Source: Nocardioides silvaticus
GTDB lineage: Bacteria; Actinomycetota; Actinomycetes; Propionibacteriales; Nocardioidaceae
Direction of reading: 5' to 3'
Length of the DNA stretch: 64,000 bases
Assembly: GCF_003160695.1 (NCBI RefSeq)
Contig: NZ_QGDD01000009.1
Coordinates: 124,001-188,000, forward strand
Positions 62,513 through 64,000 of this stretch are shown in pieces. The translations under genes and the position numbers were made by a program. Under the pieces are notes generated by a model. It ran no database searches, was not told the DNA's origin, and was given only the letters and a program-made list of their open reading frames with translations. Within the stretch, counting starts at the first letter, position 1, and every line of letters starts with the position of its first letter.

Positions 62513-64000
62513 GTGTCAACGACGACGCACCACACAGACCGTGACCAGATCCTCGGACAGGCCGCAGAGGTGGCCCGCCATGGCAAGGGCGCCTCGGCGC
62601 CGCCCGGCGACGACCTGCAAGCCCTGCTGGCGGCGTACTACCGCCACGTGGCCACCGACCAGCTCGCCGACCGCTCCGACGTGGACGTCTACGGCGCCTA
62701 CGCCTCGCACCACCACCTCGCCGCGGAGCGCAAGCCCGGCACCACCAAGGTTCGCGTCTACACGCCGACGGTGGCCGAGCACGGCTGGTCCGCCGGCGGG
62801 CACTCGGTGGTCGAGGTGGTCACCGACGACATGTCCTTCCTCGTCGACTCGCTCACGATGGAGCTGGCCCGGCAGCACCGCGACGCCCACCTGGTGCTGC
62901 ACCCGACGCTCGACGCGCACCGCTCCGAGTCCGGGACGCTGACAGCGCTGCACCCGGTCGCGGCCGGGTCGACCACCCCACACGAGAACGGCCTCCGCGA
63001 GTCGTGGATGCACGTCGAGATCGACCGCCTCACCGACGAGGCGGGCGAGGCCGACCGTCTCGCCGACGACGTACGACGCGTGCTCGCCGACGTGCGCGCG
63101 GCCGTGGACGACTGGGAGGAGATGGTCGCCCAGGCGCGCGCGGTCGTCTCCGACCTCGAGCAGACGCCGCCGCCGCTGCCGTCCGGCGAGCTCGAGGTCG
63201 GCAAGGAGCTGCTCTCCTGGCTGGCCGACGAGCACTTCACGTTCCTCGGCTACCGCGAGTACCGGCTCGAGCAGGTCTCGACCGAGGACGGCCAGGAGGA
63301 CGTCCTGCGGCCGGTGCCCGGGAGCGGGCTCGGGATCCTCCGCGACCAGGCGTCGAAGGCGAGCTCGACGTCGTTCAGCCGGCTCTCGGGGCCGGTGAAG
63401 GCCAAGGCACGGGAGAAGAGCCTGCTCGTGCTGGCGAAGGCCAACTCGCGCGCGACCGTGCACCGGCCGGCGTACCTCGATTACGTCGGCATCAAGGTCT
63501 TCGGCCCCGACGGCGAGGTCGTCGGGGAGCGCCGGTTCCTCGGCCTGCTCTCGAGCGCGGCCTACACCGAGTCGGTGCTGCGGGTTCCCTTGGTGCGCGA
63601 GAAGGTCAAGAAGGTGCTGGAGCTGACCGGGCTCGACCCGCGCAGCCACGACGGCAACGCGCTGCTCGACACCCTCGAGGGCTACCCCCGCGACGAGCTG
63701 TTCCACACCCCGGTCGAGGAGCTGGCGCCGATCGCCGAGGCCGCGATGCAGGCTCGCGAGCGACGCGCCGTACGTCTCTTCATCCGACGCGACACCTACG
63801 GCCGGTACCTGTCCGTGCTGCTCTACCTCCCGCGCGACCGCTACAACACCAGCGTCCGCCACAAGTTCGTGAGGATCCTGTCGCAGGTGATCGCCGGCGG
63901 CCGGATCGACCCCGACTCGATCGAGTTCAACGTGAGCATCAGCGAGTCGACGACGGCGCGGGTGCACTTCGTGGTGCGGATGCCGGCGGGGGAGACGATC
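62513..64000 (+). CDS. gdh: NAD-dependent glutamate dehydrogenase, large type (partial, N-terminus)
   Basis: The frame from GTG 62513 is open to the window end, giving 496 codons. HSVVEVVTDDMSFLVDSLTM (about residues 98-117), ESWMHVEIDRLTDEA, LLSWLADEHFTFLGYREYRL and VFGPDGEVVGERRFLGLLSS are hallmarks of the 180-kDa NAD-GDH (GdhB/GDH2) family, whose members are about 1600 residues long. These enzymes deaminate glutamate to 2-oxoglutarate. Only the N-terminal ACT-like regulatory third is seen; the catalytic domain is beyond the edge. Start choice is supported by TAATGT 7 nt upstream. Confidence 0.92.
   Translation, partial: MSTTTHHTDRDQILGQAAEVARHGKGASAPPGDDLQALLAAYYRHVATDQLADRSDVDVYGAYASHHHLAAERKPGTTKVRVYTPTVAEHGWSAGGHSVVEVVTDDMSFLVDSLTMELARQHRDAHLVLHPTLDAHRSESGTLTALHPVAAGSTTPHENGLRESWMHVEIDRLTDEAGEADRLADDVRRVLADVRAAVDDWEEMVAQARAVVSDLEQTPPPLPSGELEVGKELLSWLADEHFTFLGYREYRLEQVSTEDGQEDVLRPVPGSGLGILRDQASKASSTSFSRLSGPVKAKAREKSLLVLAKANSRATVHRPAYLDYVGIKVFGPDGEVVGERRFLGLLSSAAYTESVLRVPLVREKVKKVLELTGLDPRSHDGNALLDTLEGYPRDELFHTPVEELAPIAEAAMQARERRAVRLFIRRDTYGRYLSVLLYLPRDRYNTSVRHKFVRILSQVIAGGRIDPDSIEFNVSISESTTARVHFVVRMPAGETI

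Noticed and set aside
62511-62942. Alternative frame at the glutamate dehydrogenase start
   Set aside because: The frame from 62513 gives recognisable NAD-GDH sequence to the window end; this one gives Arg/Thr/Pro-rich nonsense.

Overview
The window is about 70% GC, gene-dense, and rich in GTG starts and in 1-8 bp start/stop overlaps. Several blocks keep a gene order familiar from mycobacteria and other Actinomycetota: eno - ftsB-like - DUF501 - ppx; fdxA - dapC; dapD, dapE, LOG protein, DivIVA-like, DUF3117; O-methyltransferase divergent from sigE - anti-sigma - htrA; GDSL hydrolase next to cbs. A DUF222/HNH gene beside 'ctactcgacgacc' repeats, and an ileS T-box with a very short Stem I, suggest a Nocardioides-like member of the Nocardioidaceae. 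There is no rRNA to confirm this. I see no prophage, insertion sequence or CRISPR array.

Layout. 0-9 kb: partial dihydrodipicolinate-reductase-like gene, PHP phosphoesterase, MarC protein, SDR, orphan ParA with an L,D-transpeptidase, MFS exporter, phosphotransferase, a decayed AbiEi/DUF559-type gene and a DEAD-box RNA helicase. 9-16 kb: ferritin-like and NTF2-like proteins, sterol-desaturase-type hydroxylase divergent from a TetR regulator over a 37-bp palindrome, the enolase block, and an odd tRNA. 16-30 kb: methyltransferase, secreted GH5 glycosidase, BI-1 protein, a four-gene ABC transporter/two-component operon, GDSL hydrolase, cystathionine beta-synthase, and a four-gene osmoprotectant (OpuC/ProU-type) ABC operon.

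30-47 kb is core lysine/diaminopimelate biosynthesis (dapC, dapD, dapE) split by an accessory stretch (about 32.3-39.2 kb). That stretch holds lipoproteins, an ABC-2 permease without ATPase, a lower-GC GNAT gene, the DUF222/HNH gene, a repeat-filled intergenic region, two tandem secreted paralogues and a transglycosylase/M15-like protein. dapD is followed divergently by a T-box-controlled ileS and an AzlCD branched-chain amino-acid exporter.

47-64 kb: leucyl aminopeptidase, a MerR-aldo/keto reductase pair with duplicated operators, the sigE envelope-stress cluster with its own ECF-type promoter, an isolated SAF-domain/CpaE-like pair, a cupredoxin-like lipoprotein with a polytopic membrane protein, a WS/DGAT-family acyltransferase with a variant active-site motif, pruA, two DUF2505 proteins, and the start of an NAD-dependent glutamate dehydrogenase.

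Themes. Amino-acid metabolism (dap genes, cbs, ileS T-box, azlCD, pepA, pruA, gdh) and envelope/stress functions dominate. At least eight genes carry a TAnnnT element 6-8 nt before the start codon, suggesting leaderless transcripts. The most interesting items are the class-I tRNA with a UAA anticodon, the ileS T-box containing two related repeat-like hairpins, the tandem secreted proteins, the HQxxxDG acyltransferase, and the orphan SAF/CpaE-like and cupredoxin/membrane-protein modules.
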